A DNA stretch of 64,000 nucleotides from Bradyrhizobium sp. BRP22 (GCF_020194175.1 NZ_JADYVX010000017.1:85936-149935); one strand, 5' to 3'. Positions 48,660 through 56,530 are shown, numbered from the stretch's first letter. The notes: generated by a model not told the origin, from the sequence alone. Numbers and translations: made by a program.

Positions 48660-49085
48660 ATGTCCAAACTGATCTTCGTGAACCTGCCTGTCAGCGACCT
48701 TGCCCGCTCGACCGCCTTCTACCAGGCGATCGGCGCGGCCAAGAACCCGCAATTCTCCGATGATACCGGCTCGTGCATGGTGTTCTCCGACACCATTCAC
48801 GCCATGCTGCTTACCCACGACAAATTCCGGCAGTTCACGCCCAAGAAGATCGCCGACGCCAGGACCACGAGCGAAGTCCTGATCTGCCTTTCCGCCGACA
48901 GCCGCGACGCCGTCGACGATATCACCGCCAAGGCGAAGGGCGCCGGCGGCAATGCCGATCCGTCGCCCAAGCAGGACTATGGCTTCATGTATGGCCGCAG
49001 CTTCGAGGATCCGGACGGCCACATCTGGGAAGTGGTCTGGATGGATGTCGAAGCCGCCACCAAGGCTCAATGCGCCACCGCCTGA
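48660..49085 (+). CDS. VOC-family (glyoxalase/bleomycin-resistance) protein
   Basis: 141 residues from the ATG at 48660, chosen because AAGGAG lies at the right distance; ATGs at 48642 and 48657 are less well placed. Paired beta-alpha-beta-beta-beta units, with KLIFVNLPVSDLARSTAFYQ at the N-terminus and SFEDPDGHIWEVVWMD carrying the C-terminal metal-ligand position. Function within the superfamily (isomerase, resistance protein, dioxygenase) is not determined. It is 27 bp before a second VOC gene. Confidence 0.88.
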   Translation: MSKLIFVNLPVSDLARSTAFYQAIGAAKNPQFSDDTGSCMVFSDTIHAMLLTHDKFRQFTPKKIADARTTSEVLICLSADSRDAVDDITAKAKGAGGNADPSPKQDYGFMYGRSFEDPDGHIWEVVWMDVEAATKAQCATA

Positions 49086-49112
49086 TTGCCGCTGAACACG
49101 TAGGAGCCTATC

Positions 49113-49601
49113 ATGTCCAGGATCACCCCTTGCCTGTGGTACGACGGCGACGCCGAGGAAGCCGCGAAGTTCTACGTTTCGCTGCTGCCGGACTCGCGAA
49201 TCGATACAGTCCAGAAGAACATCATCGATGGTCCCGCCGGCAAGGCCGGCACGGTGCTGGTGGTCGAGTTCACCTTGGCCGGTCAGCATTTCATGGCGCT
49301 CAATGGCGGCGTGAAGATGGAATACACCTACGCCGCCTCGTTCATGATCGACTGCGCCGACCAGGCCGAGGTCGATCGGCTGTGGGACGCGCTGCTCGCC
49401 AATGGCGGCAAGCCCGAGCAATGCGGCTGGCTGAGGGACCGCTTCGGCGTTCCCTGGCAGATCGTGCCGAGCGCGCTGCCCAAATATATCGGCGGCCCCG
49501 ACAAGGCCGGCGCAGCACGCGCGATGCAGGCCATGCTCGGCATGGTCAAGCTGGATATCGAAGGCCTGCGCCGCGCCTATGAGGGCAAGTCGGCGGCGTA
49601 A
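49113..49601 (+). CDS. PhnB-like VOC-family protein
   Basis: 162 residues of the PhnB / 3-demethylubiquinone-9 methyltransferase-like VOC group: ITPCLWYDGDAEEAAKFYVS, ALNGGVKMEYTYAASFMID, KPEQCGWLRDRFGVPWQIVP. These are small cytoplasmic proteins of unknown reaction. It forms a two-gene unit with the VOC protein before it. Confidence 0.9.
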   Translation: MSRITPCLWYDGDAEEAAKFYVSLLPDSRIDTVQKNIIDGPAGKAGTVLVVEFTLAGQHFMALNGGVKMEYTYAASFMIDCADQAEVDRLWDALLANGGKPEQCGWLRDRFGVPWQIVPSALPKYIGGPDKAGAARAMQAMLGMVKLDIEGLRRAYEGKSAA

Positions 49602-49624
49602 TCGATTGCCTCCGCACGGCTGTT

Positions 49625-49732
49625 CTCTCCCCTCAGCCTGAGGAGCGCGTAGCGCGTCTCGAAGGATGCAGGCCTCGCTTTGGCCTCATGGTTCGAGACG
49701 GCGCATCGCGCCTCCTCACCATGAGGGGAGAC
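49625..49732. repeat. Palindromic repeat, family F
   Basis: CTCCCCTCAGCCTGAGG and GCGTAGCGCGTCTCGAA at the left, with CGAGACGGCGCATCGCGCC and CCTCACCATGAGGGGAG at the right, form a long interrupted palindrome around a GGATGCAGGCC centre. This type is known to me from Bradyrhizobium intergenic regions. It is the only copy in this window and adjoins a gene remnant. Confidence 0.65.
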
Positions 49733-49733
49733 A

Positions 49734-49881
49734 TCAGTAATTGACCCGCAGGCCCACGCCGCCGTGCACCGTGGTGCCGACCGGATGCGGACCGGCCGTG
49801 CCGTTGACGAAGAGGTCGGCGACCCAGCCCTTGGTATTGCGGAAGCCGAGCCGGCCGCCATATTGGAACCACAGCCCCGTT
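49734..49881 (-). pseudogene. Outer-membrane beta-barrel C-terminal remnant
   Basis: The minus strand encodes ATGLWFQYGGRLGFRNTKG, WVADLFVNGTAGPHPVGTT, VHGGVGLRVNY and a stop. Alternating aromatic residues and a final VGLRVNY are typical of the last strands of an outer-membrane or autotransporter barrel. There is no plausible start or upstream domain; the open frame continues a little past 49881 without recognisable content. It is probably a deletion remnant left beside repeat family F. Confidence 0.55.
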
Positions 49882-49983
49882 GCTTGGTGACGATCAGCGC
49901 GAAATAAGTTCGATGCAATGGACAGAAAAATCGGCAGCGCTCACAATCGATTCATTGCTGCACCGTGATCGCCCGAAGACATC

Positions 49984-51270
49984 GTGCCCGAATCACCTTC
50001 TGTTCCAGCCACACGCACTGTTCTCACCGCGGCCAGTATCTTTATCGTCGCGCATCTTCTGCTCCTGATCGGCCTGAGCGCGCCGGAAAAATTCTACTTT
50101 GACGAGGTGCATTACGTGCCGGCGGCGCGGCAGATGCTCGAGCCGGTGATGCGAGAGCCGCTGCTCAACCCGATGCATCCGCCGCTCGCCAAACAGCTCA
50201 TTGCGCTGTCGATCAGGACGTTCGGCGACAATCCGTTCGGGTGGCGCTATCCCGCCGCATTGTTCGGAGCGCTGGCGCTGGTCGGGGTCTATCTCGGCGG
50301 ACTGGCGCTGTTCGCTCGGCAGTCCTCGGCAATCGCGGCCACGCTCATCGCCGCATTCAACCAGATGCTGTTCGTGCAGTCGCGGATCGCGATGCTGGAT
50401 GTTTTCGCGCTCGCCTTCAGCCTGTTCGCGATCGCGGCGTTCGTCCATGGCTTCCGGCAGGCGCGGCCGCATCTTTGCTTCGCGCTTGCGGGATTGGCAT
50501 CCGGCCTCGCTGTGGCCTGCAAATGGAGCGGCCTGCTCGTGCTCGCAACCTGCATCGCCGTCGTCGCCGCGATCCGGCTGATGCAGGGCTGGCGCACGCA
50601 GTTCGCCGATGCCAGGCCGGAGGACTGGTATCGGCCCGAGCTCTGGCCCGATTTTCGTTTCCATCACTTCGCCGCATGCTTCGCGCTGCTGCCTGTGATC
50701 GTCTATCTCGCCAGTTTCGTTCCGCTCTATGGATTTTCGTTTGCCGATATCCTGGAGGCGCAGCGCCGCATCTTTGCCGACAACACCACCGCCGCGATCG
50801 CCGGCCACACCTATATGAGCTCATGGCCGTCCTGGCCGTTCCTCGTGCGTCCGGTCTGGTATCTCTTCGACAAGCTCGGTGACGACCACGTTGCCGCCGT
50901 GGTCCTGCTTGGCAATCCCCTGATCCTGTGGCCGGCGCTCGCTGCGCTTGCAATTGCCTTGCGTGATTGGATCGTCGTGCGGCGGGCGGATGCCTTCCTG
51001 GTGCTGGCGTTCTATCTTGGTCCCTATCTCGCTTGGGCGTTGCTGCCGCGCACGCTCGGCTTCATCTATTACTACCTGCCGGCCGCGACCACCGCGAGCT
51101 TTGCCCTGGTCTATGCGCTGACCCGCGGCCAGGCTCCGCGCTGGCTGCTGTGGGTCTTCGTCGCCATCGGCGCGCTGGGCTTTGCAGCCATGCTGCCGAT
51201 CTCGGCCGCCTTCATCGGTAGCTCGATGGCTACTTTTAACCGTCTGATGCTGTTCCAGAACTGGATCTGA
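49984..51270 (+). CDS. PMT-family glycosyltransferase
   Basis: 428 residues from a GTG at 49984. About 9-10 membrane segments, with the first periplasmic loop carrying FYFDEVHYVPAARQMLEP (Asp40-Glu41, catalytic in dolichyl-phosphate-mannose protein mannosyltransferases) and NPMHPPLAKQLIAL. FVQSRIAMLDVFALAF is the second conserved block. It would move a sugar from a lipid-linked donor to a protein or lipid on the periplasmic side. No glycan cluster is nearby, so the acceptor is unknown. Confidence 0.88.
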   Translation: MPESPSVPATRTVLTAASIFIVAHLLLLIGLSAPEKFYFDEVHYVPAARQMLEPVMREPLLNPMHPPLAKQLIALSIRTFGDNPFGWRYPAALFGALALVGVYLGGLALFARQSSAIAATLIAAFNQMLFVQSRIAMLDVFALAFSLFAIAAFVHGFRQARPHLCFALAGLASGLAVACKWSGLLVLATCIAVVAAIRLMQGWRTQFADARPEDWYRPELWPDFRFHHFAACFALLPVIVYLASFVPLYGFSFADILEAQRRIFADNTTAAIAGHTYMSSWPSWPFLVRPVWYLFDKLGDDHVAAVVLLGNPLILWPALAALAIALRDWIVVRRADAFLVLAFYLGPYLAWALLPRTLGFIYYYLPAATTASFALVYALTRGQAPRWLLWVFVAIGALGFAAMLPISAAFIGSSMATFNRLMLFQNWI

Positions 51271-51361
51271 GCCGCTGGGCTTGACGGGCCTTTACCGCTC
51301 ATGGATTTTTGTATGCAAGAGTAGGTCCATCGACTTGCTTCAAGGCAGTGGAAGGACGGTC

Positions 51362-52429
51362 ATGCTGGAGCGTTTCCTCGATTCGTCAACGCTTTCCCCG
51401 CACGGAATTTGCCTGTTGTGGGAGCCTGGGCTGATCTGGCTCCACGTCATCTCCGACGCACTGATCGCGGCCGCCTATTTTTCCATTCCGGTGGCGCTGG
51501 CCATCTTCGTGTCGAAGCGGCGCGACGTCGCGTTCGGCTGGGTGTTCTGGGCTTTTGCGCTGTTCATCCTGTTCTGCGGCTTCACCCATGTGTTGTCCAT
51601 CGTCACGCTCTGGGTGCCGATCTATGGCATCGAAGGCATCGTCAAATTAATGACGGCCGTCGCCTCCATCGTCACCGCCGCCATGCTGTGGCCGCTGCTG
51701 CCCAAGCTCCTGGCGCTGCCCTCGCCGTCGCAACTCCGCGAGGCCGAGGACCTGCTGCGACAGTCGCAGCAGGTGACCGGGGGCGTCGCGCACGATTTTA
51801 ACAATCTGTTGACGGTCATCAGCGGCAATCTCGAAATCGCCGCGCGCAGCGTGCAGTCCGACGGCGGCGTCAAGCGCGATCGGCTCGCGCGGGTGATCGG
51901 CAACGCCTCAAGCAGCGCGCAGAGGGCGGCGCTGTTGACGCAGCAGCTCCTGACCCATGCGCGCGGCGAGCCGCCCGATCTCAAGCCTGCCTATCAGGCG
52001 CCTCCCGCAACCGCTGTCTCCGTCAAGGAGGGCAGCGCGCCGGTGGCTGCAAGTGCCGGCAGCGAGACGATCCTGGTGGTCGAGGACGAAGACAGCGTGC
52101 GGTCCTATCTGATGGAGACCCTGCAGGAACTCAATTACAAGGTCCATGAAGCCGCCAACGGCGCAGTTGCGCTGGCGCTGTTCAAGACCGGACGATTCCA
52201 TGTCGACCTGCTGCTCACCGACATCATCATGCCCGGCCTCAATGGCCGCGAACTGGCCGACGAGCTGCATCGACTCCAGCCCGACCTGAAGGTGCTGTTC
52301 ATGACCGGCTATGCCGGTAATGTCGTCGGCGATCAGGATCGGCCCGACGAGGACGTATCGCTGTTGCAGAAGCCGCTGACGCAGACCGTGCTCGCGGCAA
52401 GGATCAGGGAAATGCTCGACAAGCCGTAG
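51362..52429 (+). CDS. Ethylene-receptor-like membrane domain + histidine phosphotransfer helix + receiver, no ATPase domain
   Basis: 355 residues from the ATG at 51362 with GGAAGGAC upstream. Residues 22-115 hold three membrane helices resembling the ETR1 sensor: ISDALIAAAYFSIPVALAIF (Asp32) and LFILFCGFTHVLSI (Cys72, His76), the positions equivalent to the ETR1 Cu(I)/ethylene ligands Cys65 and His69. A dimerisation helix follows with His144 in GGVAHDFNNLLTVISGN and a LLTQQLLTHARG end near 201. A receiver starts at about 235 (ETILVVEDEDSVRSYL, Asp287 in LLTDIIMPG, Lys337). The ATPase domain expected between 202 and 234 is absent; only a short Ala/Pro linker is there. The protein cannot make its own phosphate. 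It would need a kinase in trans or act as a phosphorelay or sink. Confidence 0.85.
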   Translation: MLERFLDSSTLSPHGICLLWEPGLIWLHVISDALIAAAYFSIPVALAIFVSKRRDVAFGWVFWAFALFILFCGFTHVLSIVTLWVPIYGIEGIVKLMTAVASIVTAAMLWPLLPKLLALPSPSQLREAEDLLRQSQQVTGGVAHDFNNLLTVISGNLEIAARSVQSDGGVKRDRLARVIGNASSSAQRAALLTQQLLTHARGEPPDLKPAYQAPPATAVSVKEGSAPVAASAGSETILVVEDEDSVRSYLMETLQELNYKVHEAANGAVALALFKTGRFHVDLLLTDIIMPGLNGRELADELHRLQPDLKVLFMTGYAGNVVGDQDRPDEDVSLLQKPLTQTVLAARIREMLDKP

Positions 52430-52524
52430 CCAGGATGAGGCGAAGCGTCATCCGGGCCCATCGCCGTATCTCACGTTCCCGGGTTGCGCTGCGCTTCACC
52501 CGGGCTACGGATCGATCCGCGGCT

Positions 52525-53160
52525 TCACTGCGCCGCCGTTTTGGTTTCCATGTTGACGACCTGAACCCGGCGGTTGGTCGGATCGAGCGGCGCATTCGGA
52601 TCCTTCGGCTTGCTCTCACCATAACCGACGGCGACCAGGTTGGAATCGGCGATGCCGTAGTGCTCGGTCAGGTACTTCTTGATCGTATCGGCGCGGCGCT
52701 CGCTGAGCTCCTGGTTGTAGGCGTCGCTGCCGACCGCGTCGGTGTGGCCGGCGACCACGAAGGTCGAACCCTTCAGGTTCGGATTCGACAGCGCCTTGCC
52801 GAGCTCCTGTACCGCCTGTGTCGAACTCTTGCTGATCTCGGCCGAGTTGAAGTCGAAATGGATCTCGAGGTTGATCTGCGGCTTGGTCGCGGCGAGCTCG
52901 GCAATCTCCTGGCGTTCGCCGAGCGAGAGCGAGCGGGTCGGACGGTTGCGCAGGCTGTCGACGAATTTCGTCTCCTTGGCGGTCGCCACGGTGTCCACCT
53001 GCTGCGGGCCGGTGGACAGGCCGCGGGTCAGCGGCTTGGATTTGAGCGCATTCACGATCTGGTCGGCCCGAACGACGCTGTCGCCGGCGAAAGCCAGGCC
53101 CGCCGTCATCGACAGCGCGGCGCCGATCGTCAGGATGGAAAGTCCATGAAAGCGGGTCAT
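52525..53160 (-). CDS. OmpA-family peptidoglycan-associated protein
   Basis: 211 residues. Signal peptide (MTRFHGLSILTIGAALSMTAGLAFAG, in outline) then a region of about 65 residues without a known fold. The C-terminal OmpA domain has EIHFDFNSAEISKSS, GHTDAVGSDAYNQELSERR and LVAVGYGESKP, the residues that grip diaminopimelate. It is not a lipoprotein (no lipobox). It probably anchors or senses the cell wall in the periplasm. It is convergent with the ethylene-receptor-like gene and stands alone upstream of a 498-bp gap. Confidence 0.9.
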   Translation of the reverse strand: MTRFHGLSILTIGAALSMTAGLAFAGDSVVRADQIVNALKSKPLTRGLSTGPQQVDTVATAKETKFVDSLRNRPTRSLSLGERQEIAELAATKPQINLEIHFDFNSAEISKSSTQAVQELGKALSNPNLKGSTFVVAGHTDAVGSDAYNQELSERRADTIKKYLTEHYGIADSNLVAVGYGESKPKDPNAPLDPTNRRVQVVNMETKTAAQ

Positions 53161-53658
53161 CGTCTTAAATCCTCTAAGTATGCGCCGGCCGGATTGGCTC
53201 GCCTGGCGCTTTGATGCTCCGACGATAGGTCAGGTTCAAATTGCCGGATGTGATGTGGATCACGTAGGGGCGTGCTTGCCTTCTGGCCGCTGGGCTCTGG
53301 CGCTCGATCAAGGACTCCATCACAGTCGAGGAGCCAACGCCCATCTGCGTACTGCGTAGCGGCGGTGCGGCCATCATTGCGGAGGTGGCGGCCTCTCGGC
53401 GCGTTCTTCGGTGGCATGATGGACGGACTGTCCCGGCGATGCAGGTCCGCACGGCGAAATCGAGAAAGGCGGCCTGATTGGCTTTTCTCGTCGCCACGAT
53501 AAACCGGTTGACGACCGCGACTGCTGGTCGCAGCTCGTCTCGGCTTCATCGCGTTGCAATACAGAAAAAATAACTTTCCACTGCAAGTGCGGCCGCCAGC
53601 CAATGCGTATTGTGTTGGCCGGTGTCACGCCGCCTTCATTCCAAGGGAGACTTTTCCG
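53161..53658. other. Intergenic region with one CRP-like site, no gene seen
   Basis: 498 bp between the divergent OmpA-like gene (start 53160) and the small exported protein gene (start 53659). Short open frames exist on both strands, but none has a start with a ribosome-binding site or recognisable content. TGTGA-TGTGGA-TCACG at 53249-53264 resembles a CRP/FNR half-palindrome pair, 89 bp before the OmpA-like start. Confidence 0.5.
53249..53264. promoter_or_regulatory. CRP/FNR-like palindrome
   Basis: TGTGA at 53249-53253, six bases, TCACG at 53260-53264: nine of the ten arm positions fit TGTGA-N6-TCACA. It is 89 bp upstream of the OmpA-family start codon. A chance match cannot be excluded. 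Confidence 0.25.
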
Positions 53659-53901
53659 ATGAAACGACTGATCCTGGCTGCCGCGTTCTCGGCTGTCGCT
53701 TTCGGACCTGCTTTCGCCAAGCCGATGGCCTGCACCACGGAGAACATGGCCAAGTCGACCGCCGCGATGAACACGATGCCGGAAGGGCCCGGCAAGATGG
53801 CGATCGCCAAGAGCATGAGCAAAGCCAACACCGAAATGAGCAAGGGCAACATGCGCGGCGCCTGCAAGCACTATCTTGAGGCCCAGGCAGCACCCAAGTA
53901 A
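53659..53901 (+). CDS. Small exported protein of unknown function
   Basis: 80 residues from an ATG at 53659 (AAGGGAGA upstream). A signal peptide of about 20 residues (MKRLILAAAFSAVAFGPAFA) leaves a mature protein of about 60 residues, Met- and Lys-rich (MAKSTAAMNTMPEGPGKMAI, KANTEMSKGNMRGACKHYLE). Two Cys residues, in KPMACTTEN and RGACKHY, could form a disulfide. No known family recognised, though the layout recurs in rhizobia. The next gene is about 180 bp on. Confidence 0.75.
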   Translation: MKRLILAAAFSAVAFGPAFAKPMACTTENMAKSTAAMNTMPEGPGKMAIAKSMSKANTEMSKGNMRGACKHYLEAQAAPK

Positions 53902-54033
53902 TCTGGCGAAGCAGTCTCTAAAGGCCGCTTTACGCTTTGGCCGCGCCGACCGGCGCGGCCTTTTCGTTGCTCGCGGTCCATGCCGCGAATCCGTGGACGG
54001 TGATCTCCGCGCAAGCACTTGGCCTCGCCGGAA

Positions 54034-54066
54034 CGGAAAACCGGCGTCCACTTTTCTGCATCATGC
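54034..54066. repeat. Palindromic repeat family D (degenerate copy)
   Basis: CGGAAAACCGGCGTCCACTT followed by TTCTGCATCATGC matches the core of the full copy at 2673-2717 with a few substitutions. The upstream arm is lost. It lies 16 bp before the ATG of the glycosylase gene at 54082, so it may affect that gene's leader. Confidence 0.65.
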
Positions 54067-54081
54067 TCTACATTGGGGCCG

Positions 54082-55251
54082 ATGCCCCGCCCGATTCCAT
54101 CCCATCCCCTGAGCAGGACCGACGCCCGCCGCCTCTGGCTTTCGGCCCAAAGGCTCGATACGCCCGTGCCGTTCGGCGACGGGCCGGCGGCGGTCGCCGC
54201 CGCTGTCGAACATCTCGGCTATGTGCAGATCGACACCATCAACGTGATCGAGCGCGCCCACCATCACATCCTCTACAGCCGCATTCCCGATTATCGCCGC
54301 GCCGATCTGCGCCACGCCCAGAGCGTCGACAGAAGCGTGTTCGAATACTGGACCCATGCCCTCTCTTATGTGCCGGCCGGGGATCTGCGATTCTTCCTGC
54401 CGGCGATGCGGCAGCACCGGCGCGAGGGCCACAAATGGTTCAATTCGGTCACACCCGCCGACATGCGCAAGGTGATGCGCCTGATCCGGCAGGGACCGCT
54501 CACCATCCGCGACATCGACGACGACGTGTTGGTGGAGAAGGAGCATCTCTGGCAGAGCCGCAAGCCGTCGAAGCGCGCGCTGCAACTCGCCTTCTACACC
54601 GGGGTGCTGACGATCAGCGAGCGCAACGGCATGCTGAAGACCTACGAGCTGATGGCGCGGCATTTCGGCTGGGACAAGCCACCGAAGCCGGCCTCTGCGC
54701 GCGAGATCACCGCTTATCTGCTCGACCGCGCGCTGCGTTCCCAGGGCGTCGTCAGCCTGGATTCCATCTGCCATCTCGATGCGCCCAGCAAGAAGCCGGT
54801 GCGGCGCCTGATCGAGGCGCGCGTGCGGCGAGGGGAGCTGGTACCGGTCGCGCTCGAAGGCGCCGGCAAGCAGGAGCATTGGGCGCGCCCGGAGGCGCTG
54901 CAGCCGCCGGGCGAGGGCGATCCCATGCTTGTCCATATCCTCTCGCCGTTCGATCCGCTCATCATCCAGCGCAAGCGCACCGAGCTGTTCTTCGGTTACG
55001 GCCACCGTTTCGAGGCCTATGTGCCCAAGGAAAAGCGCCTGTTCGGCTATTTTGCGCTGCCGGTCCTGGTCGGGGACGAGATCGTCGCCGCCATCGACCT
55101 GAAGACCGATCGGCCGAACAAGAAGCTATTGATGCAGAAATGGAGCTGGGTCGGCAACGGCGCCAAGCGAGGCGCCCGCAAGGAGTTCAAGCCTCGCATC
55201 GAGGAAGCGCTGCATAGATTCGAGCGCTTCCAGCTCGCTAACGACCTATGA
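54082..55251 (+). CDS. YcaQ-type DNA glycosylase (winged-helix, AlkZ-like superfamily)
   Basis: 389 residues from the ATG at 54082; an in-frame start at 54019 is unlikely because it runs through the repeat. Winged-helix units tile the protein. The motif VQIDTINVIERAHHHILYSR contains Gln49-Ile-Asp51, the Q-x-D catalytic pattern of E. coli YcaQ (AlkX), a glycosylase that opens nitrogen-mustard interstrand crosslinks. SPFDPLIIQRKRTELFFGY and LPVLVGDEIVAAIDLKTDR are also family blocks. It is a DNA-repair enzyme; the preferred lesion here is unknown. Confidence 0.88.
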   Translation: MPRPIPSHPLSRTDARRLWLSAQRLDTPVPFGDGPAAVAAAVEHLGYVQIDTINVIERAHHHILYSRIPDYRRADLRHAQSVDRSVFEYWTHALSYVPAGDLRFFLPAMRQHRREGHKWFNSVTPADMRKVMRLIRQGPLTIRDIDDDVLVEKEHLWQSRKPSKRALQLAFYTGVLTISERNGMLKTYELMARHFGWDKPPKPASAREITAYLLDRALRSQGVVSLDSICHLDAPSKKPVRRLIEARVRRGELVPVALEGAGKQEHWARPEALQPPGEGDPMLVHILSPFDPLIIQRKRTELFFGYGHRFEAYVPKEKRLFGYFALPVLVGDEIVAAIDLKTDRPNKKLLMQKWSWVGNGAKRGARKEFKPRIEEALHRFERFQLANDL

Positions 55252-55260
55252 GATTTACCC

Positions 55261-55342
55261 GTCGTTGCGAGGAGCGCAGCGACGAAGCAATCCATGCCTC
55301 CGCGAGCGGTGAGATGGATTGCTTCGCTTCGCTCGCAATGAC
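55261..55342. repeat. REP-like element, family C (copy 3)
   Basis: Starts GTCGTTGCGAGGAGCGCAGC and ends GCTTCGCTCGCAATGAC; ACGAAGCAATCCAT and ATGGATTGCTTCG form the long stem. It is the best-preserved of the three copies (others 12855-12929, 45611-45685). It directly follows the YcaQ-type gene. Confidence 0.75.
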
Positions 55343-55452
55343 GGGACTGATAAGGGCAGGTCGGCGGACTGCGCCAGGGCTCCAAGTTTCGCCTCGGGAA
55401 CCCGCAGCCTCCTGGCCGGTTGGTTCGTTGCGACTAATTTCAGGGAGGCGTT

Positions 55453-55842
55453 ATGGGCAAGGACAAATCGATTCTCGACAAGATCACGGACACGGTGAAG
55501 GGCGTCGCCAGCGCCGCAGGCGATGCATTGAAGCCGGACGAGACGACCACGAAGGCCGACGAGCGCACGGCGACCTACGTCCCGCTCGCCGCCGACGGCC
55601 TCGTCTCTGATCCGATGATGATGCAGCCGATGGCAACGGCCCCGCCGCGCAAGCGGCGCGCCGCGCCCAAGCGGACGGCAGGCGGCGCAAGGCGGGCGGC
55701 AGCCGCGGCGAAGAAGACCGCGAAGAAAAGGTCGGCCAGCAAGGCCGGCAAGGCATCCGCCAAGAAGCGCTCGGCCAAGGCAGCCAAGACGACCGCGAAG
55801 AAGACCAAGGCCGCAAAGAAGACGCGCAAGGCACGGCGGTAG
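55453..55842 (+). CDS. Histone-H1-like Lys/Ala-rich protein
   Basis: 129 residues from an ATG at 55453 with GGGAGGCG upstream. The first half is acidic and hydrophilic (ILDKITDTVKGVASAAGDAL, PDETTTKADERTATYVPLAA). From about residue 66 on it is nearly all Lys, Ala, Arg and Ser/Thr (KRRAAPKRTAGGARRAAAAA, KKTAKKRSASKAGK), like the C-terminal tail of histone H1 and of bacterial H1-like proteins. It probably binds DNA non-specifically. Strand bias and codon use match neighbours, so it is unlikely to be a recent import. Confidence 0.8.
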   Translation: MGKDKSILDKITDTVKGVASAAGDALKPDETTTKADERTATYVPLAADGLVSDPMMMQPMATAPPRKRRAAPKRTAGGARRAAAAAKKTAKKRSASKAGKASAKKRSAKAAKTTAKKTKAAKKTRKARR

Positions 55843-55855
55843 CCTTCAACGGTCC

Positions 55856-55955
55856 GTCATGCCCCGCGCACGCGGGGCATCCAGTAATCGCTGGCAGCAG
55901 TGATTGAGCCGACGGGCTGTGGCTTACTGGATCGTCCGCCGTTGCGGACGATGAC
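55856..55955. repeat. REP-like element, family B (copy 2)
   Basis: Bounded by GTCATGCCCCGCGCACGCGG and CGTCCGCCGTTGCGGACGATGAC (outline), with GGGGCATCCAGTAA and TTACTGGATC arms as in the copy at 33528-33623. It lies between the H1-like gene and the convergent DUF2809 gene. Confidence 0.75.
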
Positions 55956-55960
55956 GGTGG

Positions 55961-56350
55961 CTATTGGCTCTTGGCGAGACCCGGCAGCTCTAGGCGATCA
56001 AGCACTACACCGAGCAAAATCCCTGCGGCATAGGCGACGATATTCCATGCCGAGAAGATGCGGCCGAGCAGCAGCGCGCCGGCGGTCGTCAGCCTGAAAG
56101 CGTCGAGCCATGGCGTATGCACCAGCCGGAACAATTCCACGCAGATTGCGATCGCAAGCGCGATCAGCGCCACGGTCCGCCGTGACCATCCCGCCGCAGC
56201 AATCGCGACCAGGAAGAACACCATCGTCCCCCACAACAGCGAGCCGCCATACTTCACGACGAACGCCGGAAACCCCACGTCGAAGCCGAACCGGCGCAGC
56301 GTCAGCCCGGCGATGATGATCGAAAGACAAAGCAGGACGCGGACAATCAT
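55961..56350 (-). CDS. DUF2809 membrane protein
   Basis: 129 residues from the ATG at 56350; upstream in-frame codons to 56470 are not needed. Four membrane helices: MIVRVLLCLSIIIAGLTLRR, VKYGGSLLWGTMVFFLVAIA, RRTVALIALAIAICVELFRL and FSAWNIVAYAAGILLGVVLD. The KYGGSLLWG..FF and ELFRLVHTPWLDAFRLT blocks fit DUF2809, a small VanZ-like integral membrane family of unknown function. The gene lies alone. Confidence 0.85.
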   Translation of the reverse strand: MIVRVLLCLSIIIAGLTLRRFGFDVGFPAFVVKYGGSLLWGTMVFFLVAIAAAGWSRRTVALIALAIAICVELFRLVHTPWLDAFRLTTAGALLLGRIFSAWNIVAYAAGILLGVVLDRLELPGLAKSQ

Positions 56351-56530
56351 GATCGGGAAAGCCTCGTGGGAGACCGAGCTAAAGCCCGGCCCGCAGCCCG
56401 GCGCAAGCTCGTCAGGCTGTCGCGCTCCACGCGCCCAGCAATGAACCTTTGTCACAATTCCGATTGACACCGTGCGGCTGATGCTGAAAACCCCTTCGCA
56501 ACAGCAATAACAGCCCTCGGGGGGACACCC

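Noticed and set aside
49577..49918. A 113-codon minus-strand frame downstream of the second VOC gene
   Set aside because: It is in a different frame from the barrel remnant and runs through repeat family F; its composition is Ser/Arg/Pro noise.
53157..53603. Short open frames on both strands in the 498-bp gap beside the OmpA-like gene
   Set aside because: None has a ribosome-binding site, hydrophobic leader or recognisable motif, and they overlap each other on both strands.
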